From contig JAAVXR010000004.1 of NCBI GenBank assembly GCA_022790755.1, forward strand, positions 1 to 42,139: a stretch of DNA of 42,139 bases, written 5' to 3'. Of this stretch, positions 8,363 through 15,509 are shown piece after piece (within the stretch, counting starts at the first letter, position 1; every line of letters begins with the position of its first letter). Position numbers and translations under genes: made by a program. The DNA is from Hespellia sp. Lineage in GTDB: Bacteria; Bacillota; Clostridia; Lachnospirales; Lachnospiraceae. A model generated the notes under the pieces. The model had not been told where the DNA came from and made no database searches. It saw only the letters and a program-made list of their open reading frames with translations.

Positions 8363-8399
8363 AAGCCGAAGCACATATATCTTTTCTGCGCTTCGGCTT
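8363..8399 (-). terminator. Hairpin terminator after the SHOCT gene
   Basis: AAGCCGAAGC (8363-8372) pairs with GCTTCGGCTT (8390-8399), a perfect 10-bp stem. In the minus direction it is followed by TATTCTTT. It lies 24 bp after the stop of the SHOCT-domain gene. Confidence 0.7.
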
Positions 8400-8422
8400 A
8401 TCAGCCTTTATTATCTTTCATT

Positions 8423-9172
8423 TTATATTTTGGATAAAAGGGCTTTCTTCTTATCCTGGAATTCTTCATCCGTCAGAATCCCTGCATCCCTTAACGAAGC
8501 AAGTTTTTCGATTTGGGATAATATATCAGAACCACCATTACCGCCAGAACTATCTGCATCTTTTTTCTGTTCAAGTCTCTGCAAGATACCATGTTGACGC
8601 AGTAATGCTATAAATTCCCGGCATTTTTCAGCTTGGCGATAAATGGTAAATCCTGTTAGCATCTCCACCCTAAGCGTTAATTCTTCCCCCGTATCAGCCT
8701 TGAATATGATGCAGATTACATTTTCCTGTTCTTGATTCGCATCATTTCCCGCACCTAAGAAAACCTCGGCAGTTGTAATTGTTCTCTTCTCAATATGTAA
8801 ATCTAATACTGAATCGTAGGGTATATCAAAATCATTAAACCAGTCCTTCGAATTTCCTGTCTTCCGGAAAGCAAACTGATTTTCCATAATATTCAGACCA
8901 ATAGAAGCACTGCCCATTTTTACTTTGGGATACTGTGGCAATCCCCCTACATATGTCACCTCATATCTTGCAAGCGCACCTTCCAACGCTTGTTTTAACT
9001 CCTTATTTTCTTTCTGATATTCCTTGAAGGAACTCGTACTTTCATCTAAAGTTCTCTTAACGGAGTCTTTTGCATTTCCTAATTTTTCTGTAAGCTGTTT
9101 CTCTTCTGCAAAACTGGATGCCTTATCTCTGACACTATTTGCCGTTTCCTTTAATTTATCGAACAAAGCCAT
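8423..9172 (-). CDS. SHOCT-domain protein with N-terminal coiled coil
   Basis: 249 residues. Residues 1-70 are a charged, coiled-coil-like helix (LFDKLKETANSVRDKASSFA, FKEYQKENKELKQALEGAL). The middle is a beta-rich domain, perhaps a PH-like fold (IPYDSVLDLHIEKRTITTAE, ENVICIIFKADTGEELTLRV). The last 35 residues (IEKLASLRDAGILTDEEFQDKKKALLSKI) contain the short C-terminal SHOCT motif, with conserved L.dAGilT.eEFe.KK. SHOCT domains are small oligomerisation or binding modules; the overall function is unknown. AGAGGT lies just before the ATG. It is 51 bp downstream of the small membrane protein and is followed by a terminator, so these two genes form one transcript from the operator-controlled promoter at 9655-9683. 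Confidence 0.75.
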   Translation of the reverse strand: MALFDKLKETANSVRDKASSFAEEKQLTEKLGNAKDSVKRTLDESTSSFKEYQKENKELKQALEGALARYEVTYVGGLPQYPKVKMGSASIGLNIMENQFAFRKTGNSKDWFNDFDIPYDSVLDLHIEKRTITTAEVFLGAGNDANQEQENVICIIFKADTGEELTLRVEMLTGFTIYRQAEKCREFIALLRQHGILQRLEQKKDADSSGGNGGSDILSQIEKLASLRDAGILTDEEFQDKKKALLSKI

Positions 9173-9223
9173 ACCTCTGCGCCCCTTTCTATAACCGTCT
9201 AATATTTTAATCTCGTTGCACTC

Positions 9224-9595
9224 TTAATCTTTCTTTTTTAAATGAATTGCAGAAATAACGATATGTACTACACATGCCACACACATGATTTTCCACCCAA
9301 TTGATGTATTAGTAAAGAATACGCCAACATATTCATAAATAACTTTATTTAAAAACAGAATAATCACAGATGTAACTATGTATATCTTATCCTTAGCCCT
9401 TGTCCCCATATTACTAAAACAGATTCCCAAATCTGCAAGAGTCAATATAATAATCACCCATGGAAAAGCAAAGTGCTCTGTCAGACCAAACACATTGTAA
9501 CTGACAAATCCTCCAACACTTGGGAGAATCAAAGAAATTACCATTATAATTGATATTACCCCTCTTGCATTCATTAGCTTATTTACATTTTTCAC
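9224..9595 (-). CDS. Small four-helix membrane protein of the element
   Basis: 123 residues when started at the GTG at 9595, which has AGGAGG seven bases upstream. An in-frame GTG at 9613 would place the ribosome site inside the coding region and is rejected. Four hydrophobic segments are visible (ISIIMVISLILPSVGGFVSY, FPWVIIILTLADLGICF, IYIVTSVIILFLNKVIYEYV, IMCVACVVHIVISAIHL) with a short basic tail. The family is not recognised. It is the first gene after a strong TTGAAA-N17-TATAAT promoter overlapped by two palindromes, so its expression is probably repressed by the divergent XRE-type regulator. Together with the SHOCT gene it may confer an accessory trait on the host, but this is inference. 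Confidence 0.65.
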   Translation of the reverse strand: MKNVNKLMNARGVISIIMVISLILPSVGGFVSYNVFGLTEHFAFPWVIIILTLADLGICFSNMGTRAKDKIYIVTSVIILFLNKVIYEYVGVFFTNTSIGWKIMCVACVVHIVISAIHLKKKD

Positions 9596-9632
9596 TTGTT
9601 TTCCTCCTTGCACTTATCTCTTGTTCTCCGAT

Positions 9633-9675
9633 TAGTCGTATTGCGACTATTTTTATTATAGTCGTGGTAAGACTA
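9633..9675. promoter_or_regulatory. Two palindromic operators of the element repressor
   Basis: TAGTCG-TATTG-CGACTA (9633-9649, perfect 6-bp arms) and TAGTCGTGGTAAGACTA (9659-9675, arms TAGTC/GACTA), 26 bp centre to centre. One lies in the spacer between the -35 and -10 boxes of the leftward promoter and the other just past the -10. This placement is that of a repressor operator, and the adjacent XRE-type protein is the obvious candidate. Confidence 0.65.
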
Positions 9676-9683
9676 ATTTTCAA
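9655..9683 (-). promoter_or_regulatory. Promoter of the membrane protein/SHOCT operon
   Basis: On the minus strand TTGAAA (9678-9683), exactly 17 bp, TATAAT (9655-9660). This is a near-consensus vegetative promoter, 60 bp upstream of the GTG start at 9595, and is overlapped by palindromic operators. Confidence 0.75.
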
Positions 9684-9733
9684 TAGTTTTTTTATTATTT
9701 TCTATAATGGAAGAAAAGGTATGGTGATTACTC

Positions 9734-9940
9734 ATGATATTCAAAAATATCAGGAATTTACGCGAAGACAACGATAAAACCCAGAACGAACTCGCTGAAT
9801 ACTTAAATATTAAGCAAACCACTTACTCTAAATATGAATTAGGGAAAATCAATATCCCTATTGAGATGCTCATGAAACTGGCAGATTTTTACGATGTCTC
9901 TCTTGACTATCTGACAGGCAGAGATTCCAAGAAAAAGTAA
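9734..9940 (+). CDS. XRE/Cro-type helix-turn-helix repressor
   Basis: 68 residues, essentially one HTH_3 domain: IRNLREDNDKTQNELAEYL, then IKQTTYSKYELGKINIP, then LMKLADFYDVSLDYLTG. It ends soon after the fifth helix, as in small Cro-like regulators. A TATAAT box at 9703-9708 lies 26 bp before the ATG, and the ribosome site is weak. It is divergent from the membrane protein/SHOCT operon, and the two TAGTCG palindromes lie between them, so it probably represses that operon and perhaps itself. It is followed by two successive hairpins. In small integrated elements such a regulator commonly controls cargo or excision genes. Confidence 0.85.
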   Translation: MIFKNIRNLREDNDKTQNELAEYLNIKQTTYSKYELGKINIPIEMLMKLADFYDVSLDYLTGRDSKKK

Positions 9941-9980
9941 GCAGAACTTTCTTACATTAAGTTAAGTTCTGCTATTTTCT
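9941..9980 (+). terminator. Terminator of the XRE regulator gene
   Basis: GCAGAACTT (9941-9949) pairs with AAGTTCTGC (9964-9972), followed by TATTTTCTTCT. The stem starts directly after the stop codon. Confidence 0.75.
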
Positions 9981-10004
9981 TCTCTTGCCTGTTATTTCTC
10001 AGGA

Positions 10005-10053
10005 TTCTATGTACCCCCCATCCCCGGCACGGGACATAGAAAACCTATTTTTT
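10005..10053 (+). terminator. Second hairpin, C/G-rich loop, followed by T run
   Basis: TTCTATGT (10005-10012) pairs with ACATAGAA (10034-10041) around a C- and G-rich loop containing CCCCGGCACGGG. A run of seven T begins six bases later. It overlaps the end of the convergent DUF1643 gene and probably acts as a back-up terminator for the regulator transcript. Confidence 0.5.
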
Positions 10054-10683
10054 TATCTCCGCCACCTTACCTTTTAAAGGTTTCTCATTCTTTTCTTCAC
10101 TAACCTTTTCTTTATCTGGTTTTGAAGCTTTCTTCTCCTTTGGGAACTCATATTTACGCAACTCCCACCGCCCGCTGAACCTCTGCCCTGCATAAAGCGG
10201 ATGTATGCATCTAAGACTCTGATATTTCTTATCCTTATCCACCAACTCATGTACCGCCTTGGCAAATGGTTTCAGCAACTCATACACCTGGCTCTTAGCC
10301 TCTTTCACAGCCTTATTCCCGATAAACGTATTTCCCCATCCGACGATTATGGTATCAAATTTACTTTGCAGAAGTTTCTTTAAATATTCTATATTGTCAT
10401 CATTGCTTTCTACTAAACAAGGTTTCAGCTTCACACAAATATCTGCAAACAGATTCCACACGACAATCTCAGAATATCCCATCGTCCCAAGATTATTTAA
10501 CAGATAATTTGTCGTGTTGTCAAATACCTGTATATTATCCGATGCCGGATTGATTCCAATAATAAGAACCCTCTTCCCTTTTATTCCATTGTATTTCAGT
10601 GTCAACTCAAATCTTCTCTTTGAATCCTCTGTAAAAACTCCTGTTCTCTCCAGAATGCTTGTGTGCTTTATTGTGTTCTCCAT
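10045..10683 (-). CDS. DUF1643 family protein
   Basis: 212 residues when started at the ATG at 10683, which has AGGAGGATTATAAG upstream. An earlier in-frame start at 10728 lacks a ribosome site. Residues about 15-165 match DUF1643: FELTLKYNG, then VLIIGINPASDN, NYLLNNLGTMGYSEIVVWNLFA, and a central FDTIIVGWGN strand. HPLYAGQRFSGRWELR follows near the end. The family is found in phages, plasmids and mobile islands; no activity has been firmly assigned. The C-terminal 40 residues are a lysine/glutamate-rich tail of low complexity. It is convergent with the XRE regulator gene and 124 bp downstream of the 126-residue gene. Confidence 0.8.
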   Translation of the reverse strand: MENTIKHTSILERTGVFTEDSKRRFELTLKYNGIKGKRVLIIGINPASDNIQVFDNTTNYLLNNLGTMGYSEIVVWNLFADICVKLKPCLVESNDDNIEYLKKLLQSKFDTIIVGWGNTFIGNKAVKEAKSQVYELLKPFAKAVHELVDKDKKYQSLRCIHPLYAGQRFSGRWELRKYEFPKEKKASKPDKEKVSEEKNEKPLKGKVAEIKK

Positions 10684-10807
10684 CTTATAATCCTCCTTCT
10701 TCTTAACAAAAATATTTATTTCTGGCAAAAACTATTTTCACCTCCTGATACCAGACCTTCACTGATATAATATATATCTTCCTGCTATGGCAGACACAGG
10801 TTAAGCA

Positions 10808-11188
10808 TTATTGATTTCTGCCATAAATATTTATAACTAATACAGAATAGTCCGAAGAGCATAAATATAGGCGGAAAACTACACGTTTTCCGCCCGTCTC
10901 TGTTTCATATATATCTTCAAATTCATAATCATCTTCTCTGAGGTGATATCCTTCCAGATGTTTTCCGGATTGTTCTTCTACTTCTTCCGGTTCTCCGTAG
11001 AATACGACAACATATCCACCCATATCTTTTTCTATATCTCTTTCACTCCCGTAATATTCATCCAGTATCTCCACAGATGTCTGCAAGTGCTTTCTGATGT
11101 TCCCCTGAAGCAGAATTTCCTTCACCAAATTTTCTTCATCACTGAGCCATTCCAGTAATGACTGCTTACTCTTTATTATCTTATGCAT
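10808..11188 (-). CDS. Hypothetical acidic protein, 126 residues, element cargo
   Basis: A soluble acidic protein with no membrane segment or known motif. It starts with a basic helix (MHKIIKSKQSLLEWLSDEEN), followed by EILDEYYGSERDIEKDMG and a beta-rich second half (YVVVFYGEPEEVEEQ, KRVVFRLYLCSSDYSVLVIN). AAAGGAGTTAATC precedes the ATG. It is the last gene before the right attachment site, and the CGCGCC repeats lie 58 bp upstream of its start. No family is recognised; it may be a small cargo or recombination-accessory protein, but there is no direct evidence for either. Confidence 0.55.
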   Translation of the reverse strand: MHKIIKSKQSLLEWLSDEENLVKEILLQGNIRKHLQTSVEILDEYYGSERDIEKDMGGYVVVFYGEPEEVEEQSGKHLEGYHLREDDYEFEDIYETETGGKRVVFRLYLCSSDYSVLVINIYGRNQ

Positions 11189-11245
11189 GATTAACTCCTT
11201 TCACTTCTCCCACAATTCTTCTGATGCAATTACTGTTTATTAAAT

Positions 11246-11277
11246 CCGCGCCGCTTTCGCGCCCACTTTCGCGCCAC
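11246..11277. repeat. Three tandem CGCGCC sites, possible integrase arm sites (right)
   Basis: CGCGCC begins at 11247, 11258 and 11270 (11- and 12-bp spacing), in the same orientation as the pair at 3825-3845. The middle copy is TCGCGCCCA, identical to both left copies. They lie about 142 bp from the right attachment repeat in otherwise AT-rich DNA. Confidence 0.45.
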
Positions 11278-11418
11278 ATCTTTGTTTTTCACTAATCTTC
11301 TTTTCCCACTTAGGTTTTTTCATTCCAGATGCCAAAAACCCCCGCAAACGCCCATTTCTGCACAAAAAAACCACCGCCCCCGGAGTTCTTAAAAGTCTCC
11401 AAAAACAGTGATTTTGAA

Positions 11419-11460
11419 TGCGCGATCAGGGGCTCGAACCCTGGACACCCTGATTAAGAG
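11419..11460. repeat. Right attachment repeat, inside intact tRNA-Lys
   Basis: Matches 3694-3735 with a single mismatch. It forms the 3' part of the functional tRNA, so the element restores the tRNA it entered. Confidence 0.85.
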
Positions 11461-11491
11461 TCAGGTGCTCTGCCAGCTGAGCTAATCGCGC
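11419..11491 (-). tRNA. tRNA-Lys (anticodon CTT)
   Basis: 73 nt on the minus strand. Acceptor stem GCGCGAT/ATCGCGC with discriminator A; D arm with TTAGCTCAGCTGGCAGAGC; anticodon stem CCTGA/TCAGG around loop CTCTTAA, which gives anticodon CTT; T arm with GGTTCGAGCC. CCA is not encoded. Its 3' end (11419-11460) is duplicated at 3694-3735 and is the integration site of the element. Confidence 0.93.
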
Positions 11492-11533
11492 CCATATACG
11501 ACAAAAAAGTGTCAAATTTGTAATGCATGAGAT

Positions 11534-11562
11534 ATTATATATCATTTTTTAGAAAAAAGCAA
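11534..11562 (-). promoter_or_regulatory. Promoter of tRNA-Lys
   Basis: On the minus strand TTGCTT (11557-11562), 17 bp, TATAAT (11534-11539), about 43 bp upstream of the tRNA 5' end. A TTGACA nearer the tRNA lacks a correctly spaced -10. Confidence 0.6.
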
Positions 11563-11654
11563 GACTTATTTTATCAAAATTTTAGGAGTTTTGAAAAATA
11601 TTGTACCTGATATTTACATGTTATGCTTGAAATTCGCATGTTGTGCAATCCATA

Positions 11655-11683
11655 TTGACGGCTTCATATCAAAATGCTACTAT
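11655..11683 (+). promoter_or_regulatory. Promoter of the leucine-rich-repeat protein gene
   Basis: TTGACG (11655-11660), 17 bp, TACTAT (11678-11683), about 80 bp before the ATG at 11765. Confidence 0.6.
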
Positions 11684-11764
11684 GAGCCGAATTATGAGAT
11701 GGATATTCCGTCCTCATCGTTCAAAAAATGAACAGTGGAAATAAAGAGGAGAAGGAGATTTATC

Positions 11765-14500
11765 ATGAAACAGCAGAAGGATTTTATATGCATAACAGTG
11801 TTGATCCTGACAGTTCTATTATTCCACATTCTGTCGGGAATTTCTATGCTGAATGTACGCGCCGCTTTAACAGAACAGGAAGAAATGGAAACGCCAACCA
11901 ATGATGCAAAAGTACTTTCCGCAGCTGGAGATGTCGAAATCAATGAGAAAAATTTCCCGGATGCGGGATTTCGAGAATATCTGCAGACAGATTCAAAGAT
12001 GCTGAAACTCCATCAGGATCCAAACAAATTTACGGCCGCTGAAATCTCATTGGTTACCGTATTGGACATGCGCGGCAGCGGTTCCATCGTAGGAAAAGCA
12101 GAAAGCCTTGCAGGGATTGAACATTTTGAGAATCTTACCACGCTACACTGTAATGGAGTATCCTTGAAGACCATAGATGTAAGCAAGAATACAAAGCTGC
12201 AATATCTCCAATGCGACCAAACTTGGAATTTGACCAGTCTGAATGTCAAAAATTGTACGGAGTTGCGCACCCTGTATTGCCAGCAATGTAAACTAATAGA
12301 CCTGGATCTGAGCACCAACTCCAAATTAGAAACTCTGTGGTGTGATCAGAATCAGCTTCGGACATTGGATACAAGAAACATGCCGGAACTGAAACAGCTT
12401 TATTGCCGGGACAATCAGCTTACCATTCTGGATGTCGGCAACAACACAAAACTGAAAGATCTCCGGTGCGGTGCAAATGCGTTGACCGCGTTGGATGTCA
12501 GGAAGAATGAGCTGTTGGAAATATTACATTGTGAAAAAAACCAATTGAAAGAAATAGATATAAAAGGATATCCCTATCTGAAAGGCCTTTCGATTGAAGA
12601 GAATCAACTCGTCTCTCTGGATGCCAGCGATTGCCCTGAACTGGGATCACTAATTTGCCGGGATAATCAACTAAAGGAATTAAAGATAACAGGAAATCCA
12701 AAACTAAGAGAGCTGATCTGCAGGAATAATCAATTGACAGAACTGGATGTCCTCGATAATGAAGCATTATGGCAATTTGATACCCGCAATAATCAATTAA
12801 AAACGCTGGATGTATCCAATAGTAAGAATCTAAACTATCTCTATTTCTCTGAAAACAAGATGACTAAAATAGACCTCAGTCAGAACACACAGATCGTTAC
12901 ATTTTGGTGCCAGAATAATCAACTGAAAACACTGGATCTCAGCCAGAATACAAATCTGGGAAATCTGGACTGTAGCCAGAATCAATTGCAGACATTAGAT
13001 CTTAGTCAAAATCAGAAGCTGCAGACTTTTAGCTGTACGAATAACCACCTTCTTTCTCTGCAGCTCCCGGCAAGTAGTAATCTGAATCTTCCCTGCGAAC
13101 AACAGATTACCGTAATGTTAGAAGATGGAAAAACAGAATGTGACTTGTCCGAGCTTGATCCTAGTGTAGACAGGAATAAAATTTCAAATCTGCAGGGTGC
13201 GTCATTTACAGACTCCTCCAGTAAGATTTTGACAAATTTCCAATCAGGACAAGAGGTTACATACACCTATGATTGTGGAAACAGTCTGTCAATGAATGTG
13301 ACACTGTATTTTAAATGTTCCAACAGATGGATTACAGAACTTACCGCAATGTCCGGATGGTGCTATGGAGACGCTCCAGTAAGTCCACAGGCAGAATCCT
13401 TATATGGTGAAGTACAATATCTTTATAGTCAGACAAGGAATAGCGAGACATATCAACCAGAGATTCCGCAGGAAGCCGGGATATGGTATGTGAAAGCTTT
13501 CGTACCTGAAACAGAAGAATATGCAGGCTTGGAAGGAATACCGGTAGAATTTGAAATCACAAAGGCAGTACCGACAGAACTTATCCTTCCCAATGGTCTG
13601 CGCTCTGTGCATGGAAGCCTGCTTTCTTCTGTTACACTGCCCCAGGGCTGGGTATGGGTGAATCCGAATGAGAAAGTACAGGTAAAAAAGCAAAATTATG
13701 AAGCAATGTATGCGGTGGATGATAAGAATTACGATTATACAAAAGTAGAAGGGTATGACACAGAAAAACATGCCGTTTTTCGAAAATTAACCATCACGGT
13801 GACAGCAGAGGAGAAAAACCGTGTGGACATTTCCCCTGGAATCACAGAGATCCCGGATTCCTTAAAGGATGTCGGACTGGACACGGCGGAAAAGATTTCT
13901 GAGAAACTATGTCAGGTGATAGCAGAGAAACAAGGTTACTCCAAGAAAAACACAGTGATCTATGATGTGAAGCTGCAAGTGAGTCTAGATGGCGGAAAAA
14001 CTTGGGAGGATGTGACCCCGGAAAACTTTCCGAAGGAAGGGCTGTCTGTATTGCTGCCCTATCCAGAAGGAACGAACCGGTCCGATCATGATTTTATCAT
14101 AACACACATGTTTACTCATGAAATGAATGGTCACAAACCTGGAGAGGTGGAGACACTGGAGGCAGAGAAGACAGCGGAAGGACTTCAATTCACCGTATAT
14201 AGCTTATCCCCGATTGCGATCGCATGGAAATCTATTCACACAGACAATGGTCCGGACGATACAAAGAAGCCAGAAACGGGTTCCCCTTCCACAGATCCCG
14301 ATAGCAAAAAACCTGAAACAAATTCCCCGCCTGCAGATTCTGGTAACAAGAAGGAAGGCACAGACCCCCTAAAAAGCAGCAGTCCGCCGACCGGAGATTC
14401 CTGTGTCCCGGGACAATGGGTGTTCTGGATATTTTTGGCAGGAATTGGAAGCTATATGCTCCTTCAAAAGAATAGAAGAAAAGACTCCTCCAGATTATGA
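11765..14500 (+). CDS. Secreted leucine-rich-repeat surface protein
   Basis: 911 residues from the ATG at 11765, which has GAGGAGAAGGAG upstream; an in-frame GTG at 11735 would put that site inside the gene. Residues 1-30 are a signal peptide (ICITVLILTVLLFHILSG). About residues 95-450 are some 16 tandem repeats of 20-22 residues of the form LxxLxCxxNQLxxLDLSxNxx (for example LDCSQNQLQTLDLSQNQKLQ), an internalin-like leucine-rich solenoid with a Cys in each turn. A beta-sandwich region follows (FKCSNRWITELTAMSG to FEITKA), then another domain and a Pro/Ser/Lys-rich linker. The end is PPTGD at 874-878, a hydrophobic helix (WVFWIFLAGIGSYMLL) and a basic tail, the layout of a sortase substrate although the motif is not LPxTG. 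Probably a wall-attached adhesin. Confidence 0.85.
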   Translation: MKQQKDFICITVLILTVLLFHILSGISMLNVRAALTEQEEMETPTNDAKVLSAAGDVEINEKNFPDAGFREYLQTDSKMLKLHQDPNKFTAAEISLVTVLDMRGSGSIVGKAESLAGIEHFENLTTLHCNGVSLKTIDVSKNTKLQYLQCDQTWNLTSLNVKNCTELRTLYCQQCKLIDLDLSTNSKLETLWCDQNQLRTLDTRNMPELKQLYCRDNQLTILDVGNNTKLKDLRCGANALTALDVRKNELLEILHCEKNQLKEIDIKGYPYLKGLSIEENQLVSLDASDCPELGSLICRDNQLKELKITGNPKLRELICRNNQLTELDVLDNEALWQFDTRNNQLKTLDVSNSKNLNYLYFSENKMTKIDLSQNTQIVTFWCQNNQLKTLDLSQNTNLGNLDCSQNQLQTLDLSQNQKLQTFSCTNNHLLSLQLPASSNLNLPCEQQITVMLEDGKTECDLSELDPSVDRNKISNLQGASFTDSSSKILTNFQSGQEVTYTYDCGNSLSMNVTLYFKCSNRWITELTAMSGWCYGDAPVSPQAESLYGEVQYLYSQTRNSETYQPEIPQEAGIWYVKAFVPETEEYAGLEGIPVEFEITKAVPTELILPNGLRSVHGSLLSSVTLPQGWVWVNPNEKVQVKKQNYEAMYAVDDKNYDYTKVEGYDTEKHAVFRKLTITVTAEEKNRVDISPGITEIPDSLKDVGLDTAEKISEKLCQVIAEKQGYSKKNTVIYDVKLQVSLDGGKTWEDVTPENFPKEGLSVLLPYPEGTNRSDHDFIITHMFTHEMNGHKPGEVETLEAEKTAEGLQFTVYSLSPIAIAWKSIHTDNGPDDTKKPETGSPSTDPDSKKPETNSPPADSGNKKEGTDPLKSSSPPTGDSCVPGQWVFWIFLAGIGSYMLLQKNRRKDSSRL

Positions 14501-14540
14501 AATTTGAGAAGACCTGGGGAAAAACAGAATTCAAAAACTC

Positions 14541-14575
14541 ATGGGGGATGATATCGTTTTTCGATAGTCCCCCAT
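14541..14575 (+). terminator. Strong hairpin after the LRR gene
   Basis: ATGGGGGAT-GATATCG pairs with CGATA-GTCCCCCAT around a TTTTT loop (14541-14575). The downstream T run is poor (TTAGATAG), so termination may be partial. Confidence 0.6.
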
Positions 14576-14592
14576 TTAGATAGACACAGCTA

Positions 14593-14801
14593 TCAACATT
14601 TCCTGCATCCCTGGTTTAGGGCTTCGCAGAGTTCTTCCATAGAGCGACGGATGCAGATTAACCTTTTATTTAATTTCGGCCTTCTATATATTTGGCAACA
14701 CAGAAACCTCTTCCATTTCCAGCTTGCTTTCATCACATCATCCATCCATTCTGCTACCGATTCTTTTCTATATCATATGCTCGCCAACGATTTCCGTGCA
14801 T
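14593..14801 (-). pseudogene. Possible small gene downstream of trmB, frameshifted
   Basis: Directly after trmB an ATG at 14801 opens a 15-codon frame (MHGNRWRAYDIEKNR). Adding one A in the GAAAAG run near 14765 joins it to a second frame, which continues ESVAEWMDDVMKASWKWKR and on to a basic, Cys-containing end (MEELCEALNQGCRKC) with its stop at 14593-14595. The joined product would be about 69 residues. The joined sequence looks protein-like (Trp and basic residues, no stops), but no family is recognised and the ribosome site is weak. Alternatively this 311-bp stretch is non-coding: it also has a CTGCATCC/GGATGCAG stem. Confidence 0.3.
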
Positions 14802-14811
14802 AAATATGTTT

Positions 14812-15474
14812 TTATCTTTCCATTTTTAAAGATGCGATCAGTTTATGAATTGGATTGCCCATCGCAGAAAATTTTTGCTCATATTCCGTCATAACATTTC
14901 CGCGTTTCATCTCTTCTTCCCGGTGCAGATCAAAGGTATACTGATTCAGATTCCATGCTTTTGCATTTTGAATCTGATCCAATGAAAATTGAAACAACCC
15001 GGTATTGTCCGTTTTAAATTCCAACGCTCCACCATCTGCCAAAATCTGTTCATAACGCACCAGAAATTCGTTTGAAGTCAACCTTCTTTTCGCATGTTTC
15101 GCTTTCGGCCACGGATCCGAAAAATTCAGATAGATCTTCGCTATTTCACCCTTCACAAATACTTCCGGGAGTCTCGCCGCATCCACACAGAGAAACCGAA
15201 TATTTTCCAACCCTTTGAATTCCTCCGTATCAAATTTCTCCAGCGCCCGCAACAGCACGCTGTGATACCGTTCGACACCGATATAATTGACAGAAGGATG
15301 CAGACGCGCCATCTGCAAAAGGAACTGTCCCTTTCCCATCCCAATCTCTATATGAAGCGGTTGATCATTTCCAAATAATTGTCTCCAGTTTCCCCGATGT
15401 TCAAACGGATCCCGAATAACCATTCTGTGATTCCAGACCACTTCGGCAGCTCTCGGTATATTGCGTAGTCTCAT
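14812..15474 (-). CDS. trmB: tRNA (guanine-N7-)-methyltransferase TrmB
   Basis: 220 residues, full length for the family. The SAM-binding motif is IEIGMGKGQFLLQMA (about residues 42-56), with the acidic ribose-binding residue in YIGVERY. The family signature NFSDPWPKAKHAKRRL is at about 116-131, and FKTDNTGLF, a conserved catalytic-loop segment, is near 153. The enzyme methylates G46 in the variable loop of many tRNAs, using S-adenosylmethionine, in the cytosol. An AAAGGAT ribosome site lies about 11 bases before the ATG. It stands alone between a secreted-protein gene and the structured repeat at 15510-15874; nothing suggests an operon with functional partners. Confidence 0.95.
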   Translation of the reverse strand: MRLRNIPRAAEVVWNHRMVIRDPFEHRGNWRQLFGNDQPLHIEIGMGKGQFLLQMARLHPSVNYIGVERYHSVLLRALEKFDTEEFKGLENIRFLCVDAARLPEVFVKGEIAKIYLNFSDPWPKAKHAKRRLTSNEFLVRYEQILADGGALEFKTDNTGLFQFSLDQIQNAKAWNLNQYTFDLHREEEMKRGNVMTEYEQKFSAMGNPIHKLIASLKMER

Positions 15475-15509
15475 AAATATAACTTATCCTTTCAATATTA
15501 ATAATACAT

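Larger units (their letters stand above)
3694..11460. mobile_element. 7.7 kb integrated element in tRNA-Lys, bounded by direct repeats
   Basis: The 42 bp at 3694-3735 and 11419-11460 are identical except for one base (ggTTCG against ggCTCG). They correspond to the 3' part of tRNA-Lys from the anticodon loop to the discriminator base. The intact tRNA is at the right end. Everything between is foreign in character: a tyrosine integrase next to the left repeat, a DUF927-type ATPase, an XRE-like regulator and unknown cargo. Similarity between the two ends continues about 50 bp beyond the tRNA 3' end (around 3640-3693 and 11365-11418) at lower identity, so the element carries its own copy of the sequence downstream of the tRNA. 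No relaxase, terminase or capsid gene is visible. It is best described as a small integrative or satellite-like element. Confidence 0.85.

Noticed and set aside
3825-11277. CRISPR array
   Set aside because: The short GC-rich repeats are at 11-12 bp spacing with no spacers of CRISPR length, and no cas genes are present anywhere in the window.
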